This document shows positions 10,778 to 20,233 of a stretch of DNA of 64,000 bases, piece after piece. The first letter of the stretch is position 1; every line of letters starts with the position of its first letter. The DNA is from Pochonia chlamydosporia 170 (taxonomy: Eukaryota > Ascomycota > Sordariomycetes > Hypocreales > Clavicipitaceae). Under the pieces are notes generated by a model. The model did not search any database. It saw only the letters and a program-made list of their open reading frames with translations, and was not told the DNA's origin. The DNA lies in NCBI RefSeq assembly GCF_001653235.2, contig NC_035790.1, positions 7,812,001 to 7,876,000 on the forward strand, in the 5' to 3' direction. The translations under genes and the position numbers were made by a program.

Positions 10778-11032
10778 TGATGACCATGGTGTTGTATGAA
10801 GTAGTGGTAGATTGGGACGGAAGAGGGTCAGGGGATGGAATTGGATGGGAATTTGTACATGGCTGGGAGATATACTGAGGGTGTGGAATGTTAGCGATTG
10901 TAGTTTGATACGATGATTAATACATTATACATGACCAAGATTATGCTGTACCTAAACGCCAAGCCGTTCTAATGTCTCCGTAATGAGATACAAACCCTCG
11001 CTGCGCAATTGTGCGAAAACTCTCATAAATCT

Positions 11033-12583
11033 TTAATCATGGCCAACTCTTGGTTGTGACGTGCTTGACCGATTACTCCTCCCCTCCCTCTTCCCATTCT
11101 CTTCCAGCAACTTCCGCGGCCAGTCGGGACAAACATCTATATTCTCCCGCGGGAACCACCAGTCCAGAAACAAGAAGAACAGGTAGTCAATCACGACGCA
11201 CAGGCAAAACAACTTTCCTGCCCAGATACCGCACCCATAGTAGCGCTTTAATCTGTCAATGAGTGCGAAGTTGCGCACCCTGCTGCCATTGTAGCCACCC
11301 GTGTCGAAGCCGTAGAACTCCTCTTCGCTAATCGTGCCTGTGATGCCGTCGTACACTCTTTCCGTGCGCATGGCCACATTGGACCAGCTGTACATCTTCT
11401 TGACTTGCTCGTGGAACTTTTCTGTGCGGACTTTGCCGGCACGCACGGCGGTGATAGCCTTGCAGGTTGCCAGGACGAGGTCGTCTTCTTCGGGCTTGGC
11501 AAATGTTGTCATGTGGGATGGCAGCACCTCCGGAATGCCGCCGACCTGGGTGCAGACTACGTATAGCCCGCAGCTGGCGGCTTCGACAATGACGGTGCCA
11601 AAAGCTTCTGTGAGTGATGGGTGGAGGTAGATGTGGCCGCGAATCATGACGTCGCGAACGTCCTCGTGGCGGACGGGGCCGAGCATCTCGACACGGTCTT
11701 GGAGGACGTTTTGCTCAATCATTTGCTCTAGATCGATGGCTTTGGGACCAGATCCCGCAATGATGAATCGCGTGTTGGGGTTATTTTCTAGGATGCGCGG
11801 GATGGTGGCAGTGAGAAGATCGGTGCCTTTATTGTAGAAGAGGCGCGAGATGACGACAATGGTAATCATGTCGTTGGGACCTAAACGCTGAGGTGACGGG
11901 TCTGGCGCGAAGCCTGCGCCTGGAGATGACGGGTAATCTTTTGGACGGAAGTTTTCTGCCACCACGGCATTGGGAATGACTGAGACCATCAACGGGTCTA
12001 GAGAGGCGCGGAGGACAGTGTTTTCCTTGCTGTTGAGTTCATGTCAGTAGTTGTGAGGGGAATATATGGGCTTGAGGTGGGAGAGGTTGTTTGCTTCGTA
12101 CCATGTGTGGCTCACACAGATGCTGTGATCAACGTCACTGAGGATAAACTTGAGCAGCTTATTCGTGAGAATACTTGCCGCGTCGGCAAACCCAAACAGC
12201 GAATGATCTGTAAACACGGTCCTCAGGCCCATGGTCCTCGCATGCAAGATACCCTCGTGACACAAACAACTTAGACTGCCGTGTCCATGCACAATCTCAA
12301 TCTGCTCCCGGATGAAAATGTATCTGAGGATAGGGAAGAAGGAAAACACAGTGGGAAAGGTGCCCTGGCGATAGATGACGAGAAACGGCACGTGGTACAC
12401 TTTGAGACCATTGGTGAGATATCGAACACCCTTCCTGTCATCGTACGAGTGGGTGATGATGATGACTTTGTGTCCCCTGTCAATGAGCTTGCTTGATAAT
12501 TGGTAGATGTGAGATTCAATGCCTCCTGGTTGCGGGAAGAAGAAGTCGCTGACCATGGCGATGTTGTACCGCCGGCGAGTCAT
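11033..12583 (-). CDS. GPI3: Phosphatidylinositol N-acetylglucosaminyltransferase catalytic subunit GPI3/PIG-A
   Basis: Two exons on the minus strand, 12583-12102 and 12029-11033, joined in phase 2 across a 72-nt intron (donor GTACGA, acceptor CAG). The product has 492 residues. It transfers GlcNAc from UDP-GlcNAc to phosphatidylinositol, the first step of GPI-anchor synthesis on the ER membrane. The N-terminus carries the GT4 signature [10 protein letters not shown], and the junction restores the conserved [14 protein letters not shown] motif. The donor-sugar EX7E motif is intact at about E302 and E310. A hydrophobic segment at about 430-453 anchors the enzyme, as in the family. Length and all motifs are normal. 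In yeast the gene is also called SPT14. Confidence 0.95.
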
Positions 12584-13067
12584 TTTGACGATGAAGTGTG
12601 AGAGAGAAAAGTCTATGTGAGGGATGCGACATGGCCCAGCTGTATGATTGACGTGGCGAGGATGATTGATGTGTTTGTTGTTGTGTCGTGGGCTTCATGA
12701 AGACATGGAGTCTTTGCTTTCATGGTCTGGCCAGACTACAGACTGGACTGGAGACAGAGACAGAGACAACCCCCCTGGTCTGGTCTGTATGGAGTTGGAC
12801 GCGAATCTGGCACATCAAATGAGAGCTGTGCTGCTGACGGAAGCTTCAAGCCACTTTAGTGCAGGGGGTTTGCTAATTTAGGTGGGGATTGGGCGATAAG
12901 ACAGCGGTGAAGCATGGCAAAATTGCGATAAGATGTGACCCGCCCAAATTTTTGGAGACAAAACAATTGGCTTTTGTTGGTTTCTGAATCTCACTGTGTG
13001 GTGTTTGCTTGGAATCCAAATTCCTGATATTTGGATCCTATTCTGAGGAAGTTGAGTAGCGTACGAC
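12584..13067. other. Divergent promoter between GPI3 and DBP6
   Basis: About 480 bp between two divergently transcribed genes. I see no coding frame and no clear known motif, apart from a CAGAGACAGAGACA-type short repeat near 12752-12768. Confidence 0.5.
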
Positions 13068-15698
13068 ATGTACGCGAGGTATGTGCCTCCGCCAAAAGGC
13101 GCAAAGGCCACACCGCCTGCCGCGTCGACGGCCTCAGCTTTACCTGTCTCTTCACCAGCTCCCAAGTCAGACGCCATAGCTTCAAAACTTGTCGAGGAAT
13201 TCAGCTACACTCGCTACGTCCCCGGTGCCAAGGCTACAACGAAGCCCTCAGCCGCGCCTGTTGCTGTGCAAAAGTCAATACAATATTTCGACGATGACGC
13301 CAGCTCGACACCGAAGCGGAAACGAGAGGCCGCAACCGAAACACAAGGGTCCGGAAGCAAAAAGATTAGGACTGCGAAGGACGATGGGCGTGCACCTCAC
13401 AGCTCTGTTGGCGACAATGGAGCGGTAAATTCGCAGCCGGGCGAGAAGAAGAAGAAGAATCGGAGGAAGCGAAAGCAACGGACGAAGGCTGGTGATTCTT
13501 CGGACGATTCTGACGAGGAGGTAAAACCTGCCGCTCCAAAATCGGCCCCAAAACCACAAGAAGAGGATGATGCTACCAACTCACGGCAAGAAGAACCCAT
13601 GGCCGTTGAAGATGCGCCTCAAACGGTGGACGAAAAGCCAAGGGACAGCGACGTGGAGATGGACGAAGCGCCAGCCATCGACGAGTCAAAGACACAAGTA
13701 AAGGAAAAGAGGCCTAAGCGGGAGAAGAAGAAGAAGACGGTCAAAGAAGATGCGGATGAGCAGGATGCGAACGAGCTGGCACGACACAAGGCCGTTTTAG
13801 AACGCAAGACCAAGTCTATAAAGTTGGCTACCGAAGGCGCTCGAAACAAGCAGGATGAGTCAGACGAGGAATCAGTTGAATCACACGGTTTGGAACCGCT
13901 ACCCCAACCGATTCCCGTACCTGAAGACGAAAGCAAACCAACGTACGACACACTCCCTCCGTGGCTAGCAAACCCCATACGAGTTGCGCAAGACACAAAG
14001 GCCCCGTTTGCAGACCTAGGCATCCTGCCACGACCAGCGCGGATACTAGCGGAGAAGGGCTACTCTGAGGCATTTGCAGTACAAACGGCTGCGATCCCTC
14101 TGCTCCTTCCAACAAGCAAACACCGACCAGGAGATTTGCTAGTGTCCGCAGCCACAGGATCTGGCAAAACACTAGCATACGCACTACCTATTGTTCGCGA
14201 CATTAGCAACAGTGTCGTCACAAGGTTGAGAGCTCTGGTCGTCCTTCCAACACGAGAACTTGTCAAACAAGCCCAAGAAGTCTTTGAGAACTGCGCCAAA
14301 GCTTACGAGGGAGAACCCCGGAAACGAGTCCGCATTGGAGTAGCCATTGGCAGTCAAGCTATAAAATCTGAGCAAGAGGCTTTTATTGAACGGGAATCAC
14401 GATACGACCCCGAGGCGTATGCATGCATACGAGAAGAACAGCGGCAACGGCGCGCAAAGCAACCGTCTTCCGCAGATGTTGACAATGCGTTGGATTCTGA
14501 GGCTACCAATAGCGGCGACCCCCGGCTCGGACCTTGGAAAGGCGAAGTTGTTGACTTTTCCTCCAAGGTAGACGTCCTGATTTGCACACCCGGTCGCCTA
14601 GTAGAGCACATTGAGCAAACGCCTGGTTTCAGCCTCGACTACGTCCGCTGGCTTGTTGTCGATGAAGCCGACAAGCTCCTCGCGCAAAGTTTCCAGGGCT
14701 GGCTGGACCTCGTTCTTGAAAAGTTTCAAGTGGAAAGATTTAGTGCCCGCGACTTCCCGGATATGGCTTATTCGGGCGTCCGCAAGGTCATTCTCAGCGC
14801 TACCTTGACGAGGGACCTCAGTCTGTTGAATCAGCTGGCGCTGAGGAGGCCGCAGCTTATTGTCTTGGAGAATGACGGAGCCGTGCAGGTCGCGGAGCAT
14901 ACTTTGCCGGTTGGCCTGCGGGAGTTTGCGGTGCGTGTGCACGAGACGAACCTTAAGCCGCTGTATCTTTTGGACCTTTTGAGGGGATCTCACATGACGA
15001 GTGGTGGAAATGGGGATTCTTCATCGACGCTGCAGGCGGATAAGGAGTCGGAGTCTGACAGCTCTGATACGTCCTCAGACTCAGGCTCAGACTCAGACTC
15101 AGACTCAGACTCAGATACATCCTCCGACTCAGACACTTCAGACGCCTCCAGCTCACACAAACCTTCGCCGCCGACATCAAAATCGCAACTCCCCATCTCC
15201 CTCATCTTCACCAAGTCCAACGAATCAGCCCTCCGACTCTCCCGCCTGCTCACCCTCCTCGACAGCTCCCTCACCAGCCAAATCAGCACCCTAACATCCA
15301 CCACGCCAACGCACATCCGCCGTAAGATCCTCCGCGCATTCACAACGCCCTCGTCACCCGTGCGCCTCATCATCGCGTCCGATCTCGTGGCGCGAGGTAT
15401 CGATATCCCCAAGCTCGGGCACGTCATCAACTATGACCTACCGGCGAGTGTAGCGGCATACGTCCACCGCGTGGGTCGAACAGCCCGCGCTGGACGATCT
15501 GGATGTTCATGGACATTGGTAGGCGACGACGAAAGCGGTTGGTTCTGGGGCAAAATTGCGAAAAACCAGGCCGTCAGAAGAGCGCAAAAGGTGGAGAGAA
15601 CGAGAATAGAGGAGATGGGAGAGGAGAGAGTGCATGAGTACGAGGCTGCGTTGGCGAAGCTCGGCAAAGAGGCGTTGGAGTTGAGAAGAAGTAAATAA
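13068..15698 (+). CDS. DBP6: DEAD-box RNA helicase DBP6 (DDX51 type)
   Basis: Single-exon gene, 876 residues. DBP6 is a nucleolar ATP-dependent helicase needed for early 60S ribosomal subunit assembly. An N-terminal charged region (about 80-260) with Lys-rich and acidic runs precedes the helicase core. Visible motifs are I (ATGSGKT, about 360-366), Ia (PTRELVK), Ib (TPGRL), II (VDEAD, about 530), III (SATL, about 577), V (SDLVARGID) and VI (HRVGRTAR, about 800). The ALVVLPTREL and SATLTRDLSLLNQL stretches are typical of Dbp6/DDX51. A Ser-Asp repeat of about 40 residues (about 661-700) is inserted between the two RecA lobes. Confidence 0.93.
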   Translation: MYARYVPPPKGAKATPPAASTASALPVSSPAPKSDAIASKLVEEFSYTRYVPGAKATTKPSAAPVAVQKSIQYFDDDASSTPKRKREAATETQGSGSKKIRTAKDDGRAPHSSVGDNGAVNSQPGEKKKKNRRKRKQRTKAGDSSDDSDEEVKPAAPKSAPKPQEEDDATNSRQEEPMAVEDAPQTVDEKPRDSDVEMDEAPAIDESKTQVKEKRPKREKKKKTVKEDADEQDANELARHKAVLERKTKSIKLATEGARNKQDESDEESVESHGLEPLPQPIPVPEDESKPTYDTLPPWLANPIRVAQDTKAPFADLGILPRPARILAEKGYSEAFAVQTAAIPLLLPTSKHRPGDLLVSAATGSGKTLAYALPIVRDISNSVVTRLRALVVLPTRELVKQAQEVFENCAKAYEGEPRKRVRIGVAIGSQAIKSEQEAFIERESRYDPEAYACIREEQRQRRAKQPSSADVDNALDSEATNSGDPRLGPWKGEVVDFSSKVDVLICTPGRLVEHIEQTPGFSLDYVRWLVVDEADKLLAQSFQGWLDLVLEKFQVERFSARDFPDMAYSGVRKVILSATLTRDLSLLNQLALRRPQLIVLENDGAVQVAEHTLPVGLREFAVRVHETNLKPLYLLDLLRGSHMTSGGNGDSSSTLQADKESESDSSDTSSDSGSDSDSDSDSDTSSDSDTSDASSSHKPSPPTSKSQLPISLIFTKSNESALRLSRLLTLLDSSLTSQISTLTSTTPTHIRRKILRAFTTPSSPVRLIIASDLVARGIDIPKLGHVINYDLPASVAAYVHRVGRTARAGRSGCSWTLVGDDESGWFWGKIAKNQAVRRAQKVERTRIEEMGEERVHEYEAALAKLGKEALELRRSK
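15075..15137 (+). repeat. TCAGAC hexamer microsatellite inside DBP6
   Basis: Tandem TCAGAC/TCAGGC/TCCGAC hexamers encode alternating Ser-Asp. The array sits in frame between helicase lobes, so length changes stay in multiples of two residues. It is a likely site of length polymorphism between strains. Confidence 0.8.
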
Positions 15699-15841
15699 CC
15701 ATTTAACAAAATAGTAAATCAAAAGCGTATTATTAAAGAAAAAAAATGGTATCAAACTCCGGCATATGATTATCCCGTGCCTTTCAAACTCCCTCGCTGA
15801 TGAAAAATAAACAACACACCATATGCTATCACACATTACCA

Positions 15842-16786
15842 TCACCCATCAACTCGTTGTTCGTCAGACGGTCCAGCAACAGCCTCTACAGCTCCATACC
15901 CGCGTCTCGACTCCCCCCTATCCGAGGAATCCTCACTCTCCTCGGGAACAGTAAACAGCCGTCTCGCACTCTCGTCATCCGTCTCACTAAACGGCTTCCA
16001 ATCCTCCGTCCGCAGCGCCGTCCACCACGCCGTCCTCTCGCGCATGATCAAAAGGCCAATCATCTGCCACACATTAGCAAGCACTCCCATCATCATCATC
16101 ATCCGTGACAGCCAAAAACGCACCTGCATCAATCCCACCACCAGCACCACCCCAAAGTCGATCCCCGACGCAACCTGCAGCGCCGCCGTCCACGGCTCCC
16201 TGCACGGCCTCGTCCGGGCGTGCACCTCGGCGCAGCTCCCGCCGGGCACGAAGAAGAACGGATAGGCCCTGTCGCTCACGGAGTTCAGGCCACAGCAGTC
16301 GTAGGTGTTCTGTATGAGCATGATGTAGTCGGCGTCCTTGGCCTGGTACAGCTTGTCCCACTCGTAGTCGATGAGGAAGGCGAGCGCGGGGGAGGGGACG
16401 ACGCCTTCGAAGAGGAGGGTGGCGAGGACGGCGGTGACGATGGCCTGCAGGCCCTGCAGGACGACGGGGGCGAGGCGCGTGGCGATGCTGCCGGACGTGA
16501 AGGTGTGGGAGGAGCGGAGGAGGTTCGGGTATATGTAGGCGTTGAGGAATGCGGTTATGGGGAGGATGATGCTGAGGATGGTGATGATGGGGGAGAGGGG
16601 GAGGGAGAGGTGGTTTGTGTGGTAGTGGATGACGCTGGTTTTGTTAGAGTTGGGTAAAGAGGTGAAAGAGGGGATATCTTACACGGCGATGGCGAAGAGA
16701 AAGACGCTGGCCTGTGGTTGTTAGGGTGGTGATGCGAGGGGGGAGAGGGGACTCACAAGCATGTAGATGATGCCGGGGTTGAACAT
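15842..16786 (-). CDS. TSP3: Tetraspanin TSP3-type membrane protein
   Basis: Four exons on the minus strand, 16786-16757, 16711-16683, 16634-16124 and 16063-15842, give 263 residues. The first two exons are tiny. The last intron (60 nt, donor GTGCGT, GCTAAT branch, acceptor CAG) leaves the frame open if unspliced. Removing it restores a continuous fourth membrane helix ending MQMIGLLIM. Four hydrophobic segments are seen: about 3-22, 29-45, 75-98 and 170-190. The large extracellular loop holds the tetraspanin CCG motif (about 133-135) and further cysteines. The C-terminus has an acidic Ser-rich tail. Fungal tetraspanins organise membrane microdomains, and the Tsp3 class is assigned by resemblance. 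The gene is convergent with DBP6, with about 140 bp between stop codons. Confidence 0.85.
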
Positions 16787-17865
16787 GGTGATGATGGTTG
16801 CGGATTCACCGCTGGGTGTTGGTGTGAGGGACTGGATGTAAAATGTAAAATGTAAAATCTGGGGAAATGGGGTATTTAAATGATGGGGGTTGAAGTTGAT
16901 GGCCGGTGGCCGGATGGTTAGGAGTGGTGATGCAGTGGGCTGAGATGGTTGGTGGTGTTGTGTCTTGGATTGTGGTGTTTTATTCGATGGACGTCTCTCA
17001 TTTGATGCACGGTGACGATTGGATGGAGCTTGGAGCTTGAGCTCGAGCTTGAGTGACGCGGGGTGTTGGACTGAGGAGAGGAGATCAGGAGATGATGCAA
17101 ATGTGGCTTGAGAGTGCCGAGTGCAGGGAGGGGATAGACTCGCCATGGGCATATATTGGCTGCGTACGGTCATAGTCGTGCGTGCAATTTATTGTATTTG
17201 TATAGCATTTTCTAGGATGCACAGGAGATGCAAATGGTGAAGTCTATCAGAATGCTTTGACATGCACCCAGAGGAAGGCTAATCTTGGTAATTCATTGGG
17301 CTTACAAGTCTGTGGTTACTTTATCTTGTTTTATTTCATTAAAGAAGATTGGTAAGTATTTAGTATTAAGCAATTCACGAGGGCAAGAGTAAAAGTATTC
17401 TAGGTAAAAATAAAATCGATCTTTGTGGTGGCATCACATTATAGTCCTTTTAATAAAAATCAATAACCAGTACTGCTCCTCCCCAGTTCCAACTCACCAA
17501 GCAAAGCATGCTTCTGTCAAAAGCAACCGACAACAACACATCGAGTTGACCATTATTATTACTCCAACTCTTCACTCGCACAATTTTCCACCAACCCATT
17601 CCCCCATCCCACGCTTATCCCGCACATTCAAGCATCAATTTGAGGCAAATACACCGTCGTCCATCTCGTCCCGTCATCGTATAGTCCCATTGGTGGAACA
17701 ATACAACACTTGACCCCATATTCCCCAGATCGTCGCCCCAGCCAGACTAACACGACGATTTACCCGGACCAAGAATATAAACTTATACAATATGCTCCAA
17801 CGCCCAACCATTCCTAATCGTAGCTCACCAAACTAGACATTTTGAATTGACAAACAAATCTCAAA
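16787..17865. other. Divergent intergenic region between TSP3 and the lyase gene
   Basis: No gene is supported over about 1.1 kb. A three-unit TGTAAAA tandem lies at 16837-16857. The part from 17190 to 17450 is AT-rich, and the last 350 bp are C/A-rich, as expected for a leader of the lyase gene. Confidence 0.5.
16837..16857. repeat. Tandem TGTAAAA x3
   Basis: Three exact 7-bp units, about 50 bp upstream of the TSP3 start codon. It is a short tandem without known function. Confidence 0.8.
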
Positions 17866-19092
17866 ATGCACATCGTCTCCCTCCTCCCTCTAACATGGCT
17901 CCTCACAGCCACGGCCTCATCACATCCCCAAATCCCCCAAACCCCCGTCATAGACGGCCACCTCCTCTCCCAAACCAAACACCGCCTCCAAGCCGGCGAC
18001 CCAAAGCTCACGTCCGCCCTCAAAATCCTCACCCGCCAAGCAGACTACTGGCTCGACAAGGGCCCCTGGACCGTCACCAGCAAGAGCACCGCGCCCCCCA
18101 ACGGCACCCTCCACGACTACGCCTCCCAAGCGCCGTACTTTTGGCCGAACCCAAACTCCCCCGACGGGTGTCCCTACACCGAAAAGGACGGCCAGCGGAA
18201 CCCCGAAGTCGACAAGTACACGGACCGTCTCAACGTCAGCCGCATGTTCAACTCGACCTACGTCCTCTCCCTGGCGTGGTACTACACCGGCAAACCGGCG
18301 TACGCGAAACACGCCGCCAAGATTGTGAAGACGTGGTTCACGGACCCCAAAACAGCGATGAATCCGAATCTCAACCACGCGCAGATTGTGCCGTGTGCAA
18401 ACGACGGGCGGTCCATTGGCGTCATCGACTTTAGTCAGGAGTACACAAATGTCCTGGACGCTGTGGCCATCTTGTCCACCGGCGCCCCGGACTGGAGTCC
18501 CAAGGACATGGCAGCCTTTCAAGACTGGAACCGCCGGTTTCTGGTCTGGCTGAAGGACTCGCCGTTTGGTAAGGCAGAAGCAGCGGCGAAGAACAACCAC
18601 GGCACATTTGCAAACATGCAGATCGCGGCGATTGCGCTCTTCACAGGCGACAGAAAACTAACCAGCCAGCTCGCCCAGCTGGCAAAGACGTTCATCAATA
18701 ACCAGATCACGGCGAATGGTTCACAGCCCGATGAACTAGCCCGCACAAAGAGCTTCCACTATGCGAACTTCAATCTTGGCGCGTACCTGCGCTGGGCGCT
18801 CATCTCTAATAAGGTGGGCGTCGATTTGATCAGGTACAAGGGTCCGCAGGGCCAGTCGCTCGTCAAGGCGGTTGAGTTTGTGATTCCGGCGGCGGTGGGC
18901 GGTGCTTCTAAATGGTCGTATCCGGAGCTGGATTTTACGCAGTACGCGGCGACGGATAATGTTCATGCTGCGGCGTTGGCGGGCGTTTGTGCGGCCAAGA
19001 AGGTGGATGGGAGGTTGGTGGCGCCGCCGGGGGGGGATATTTTTTATTTGAGGCCTGCGGCGCAGCAGCTGGATAGTATTGTGCAATTGTAA
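17866..19092 (+). CDS. Secreted alginate-lyase-superfamily polysaccharide lyase
   Basis: Single exon, 408 residues. An N-terminal signal peptide is clear: a hydrophobic run ending near residue 20 (TATASS). The rest matches the alginate-lyase fold (alpha/alpha toroid, PF05426, which includes PL5 and PL38 enzymes). Visible landmarks are the YFWPNP segment with following Asp/Gly residues, a GVIDFSQEY stretch, and the NNHG motif at about 243-246, whose Asn and His are the usual catalytic pair. A downstream FHYANFNLGAYL supplies the expected Tyr and neighbours. Fungal members act on glucuronan-like or alginate-like uronic polymers, and I cannot tell the substrate. Several N-x-S/T sites suggest glycosylation. 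Codons in the 5' half are strongly C-ending. Confidence 0.8.
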   Translation: MHIVSLLPLTWLLTATASSHPQIPQTPVIDGHLLSQTKHRLQAGDPKLTSALKILTRQADYWLDKGPWTVTSKSTAPPNGTLHDYASQAPYFWPNPNSPDGCPYTEKDGQRNPEVDKYTDRLNVSRMFNSTYVLSLAWYYTGKPAYAKHAAKIVKTWFTDPKTAMNPNLNHAQIVPCANDGRSIGVIDFSQEYTNVLDAVAILSTGAPDWSPKDMAAFQDWNRRFLVWLKDSPFGKAEAAAKNNHGTFANMQIAAIALFTGDRKLTSQLAQLAKTFINNQITANGSQPDELARTKSFHYANFNLGAYLRWALISNKVGVDLIRYKGPQGQSLVKAVEFVIPAAVGGASKWSYPELDFTQYAATDNVHAAALAGVCAAKKVDGRLVAPPGGDIFYLRPAAQQLDSIVQL

Positions 19093-19304
19093 GCATGTTG
19101 ACTGTTGGGGATGCTGAGATTTACATTGTGTTGTGTTGGTGATGGTAGAGTGTAGTTGGTAAATGTGAATGCCTGTAAATAACGTTGAATGTGGATAAAC
19201 TTGACCCCACCATGACATACATCTGCACATACATACATACGTAGGTCAGCTCCACACAAGCTCCAACTTCAACTTCACATCTACACCTACATCACATCAC
19301 CACA

Positions 19305-19978
19305 ATGGAAACACGATCCTCCCGCGCCCGTCTCCGCCGCACATTCCGCTACCCCGAAGACTCAGACACCCCCGAAATCCTCGACGAACAAGGTCCGCCA
19401 CCCATCCCTCCCCATCCCATACCACAGCCCACTAACATCCCGCAGAACAAGAAACCCTCATCGCAAACCTCGCCGCCCAAAACGCCCAAACAAACACCTC
19501 CTTCACAACCACCCTCCTCTTCCTCCCCCTCCTCTCCACAATCCCCTACATCCCCCTCCTCCTCCGCCCGCCACCAACCCCCATCATCGCCATCCTCGCC
19601 CTCACGTCCCTCCTCTCAACCACCTACATCCTCTACAAGCTTCCCCCTGCCGAGACCGGCATCGGGCCCCTCGACGCCTGGATCCGCCGCGACGACATCC
19701 CCCCCGCGGCCGAGACCGTGCGCCGTCTGAGGAGGGGTCTAGGCGCGGAGAAGGCCCCGCTGGAGATGTATCTCCCGTACCTGAACTGTCTGCTCGTGAT
19801 GGTGTTGGCGGTGATGGGGCTGGTTGTGGAGGGGGAGGAGGGGAGTTTTGCGTGGATCGGGGTCGGGAACTTGCCGGGGATTGTGTATGGTGTTGTTTTG
19901 GCGGCGAAGGTTGTTATGGGGGGTGTTGATCCGGAGAGGGAGTTGGGGGGGTTGAAGTATGGGTATAAGGGGGCTTGA
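19305..19978 (+). CDS. Small multi-pass membrane protein of unknown function
   Basis: Two exons, 19305-19392 and 19446-19978, give 206 residues. The 53-nt intron has an unusual donor (GTCCGC) but a perfect CTAAC branch and acceptor CAG. Splicing gives a continuous EQEQETLIANL helix, whereas the unspliced frame is Pro/Ser-rich nonsense that loses the membrane segments. A basic N-terminus (RSSRARLRRTFRYP) is followed by hydrophobic segments at about 55-70 and 78-95, a charged loop, and two more at about 155-172 and 178-195. I recognise it as a type common in Hypocreales, but no domain name or function is known to me. Confidence 0.68.
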
Positions 19979-20233
19979 AACCTACTGATTTTGTTTGAAT
20001 GAATAGAATGATAAATAATGATAATATACGCAAAAGACATACAAGACATGTGATTAAAACAATGTGTTGGCTTCCAGGTCTATAACATACTACGCATGTC
20101 GTGGTTTGGATGTAAATACTGATGCTACACTCACACATTCATCATACAAAGTAAAACAGTGTACCTGTTCTTAACTATCATTACTCTAAGCAGATTGCCT
20201 CGCATCCGTTAAAACCGTACCACTCGTAGTTTT

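Noticed and set aside
17866..18600. Horizontal transfer of the lyase gene suggested by strongly C-ending codons
   Set aside because: Neighbouring TSP3 and the distant esterase have a similar bias, and the gene has a normal fungal signal peptide. Codon use alone is not evidence of transfer.
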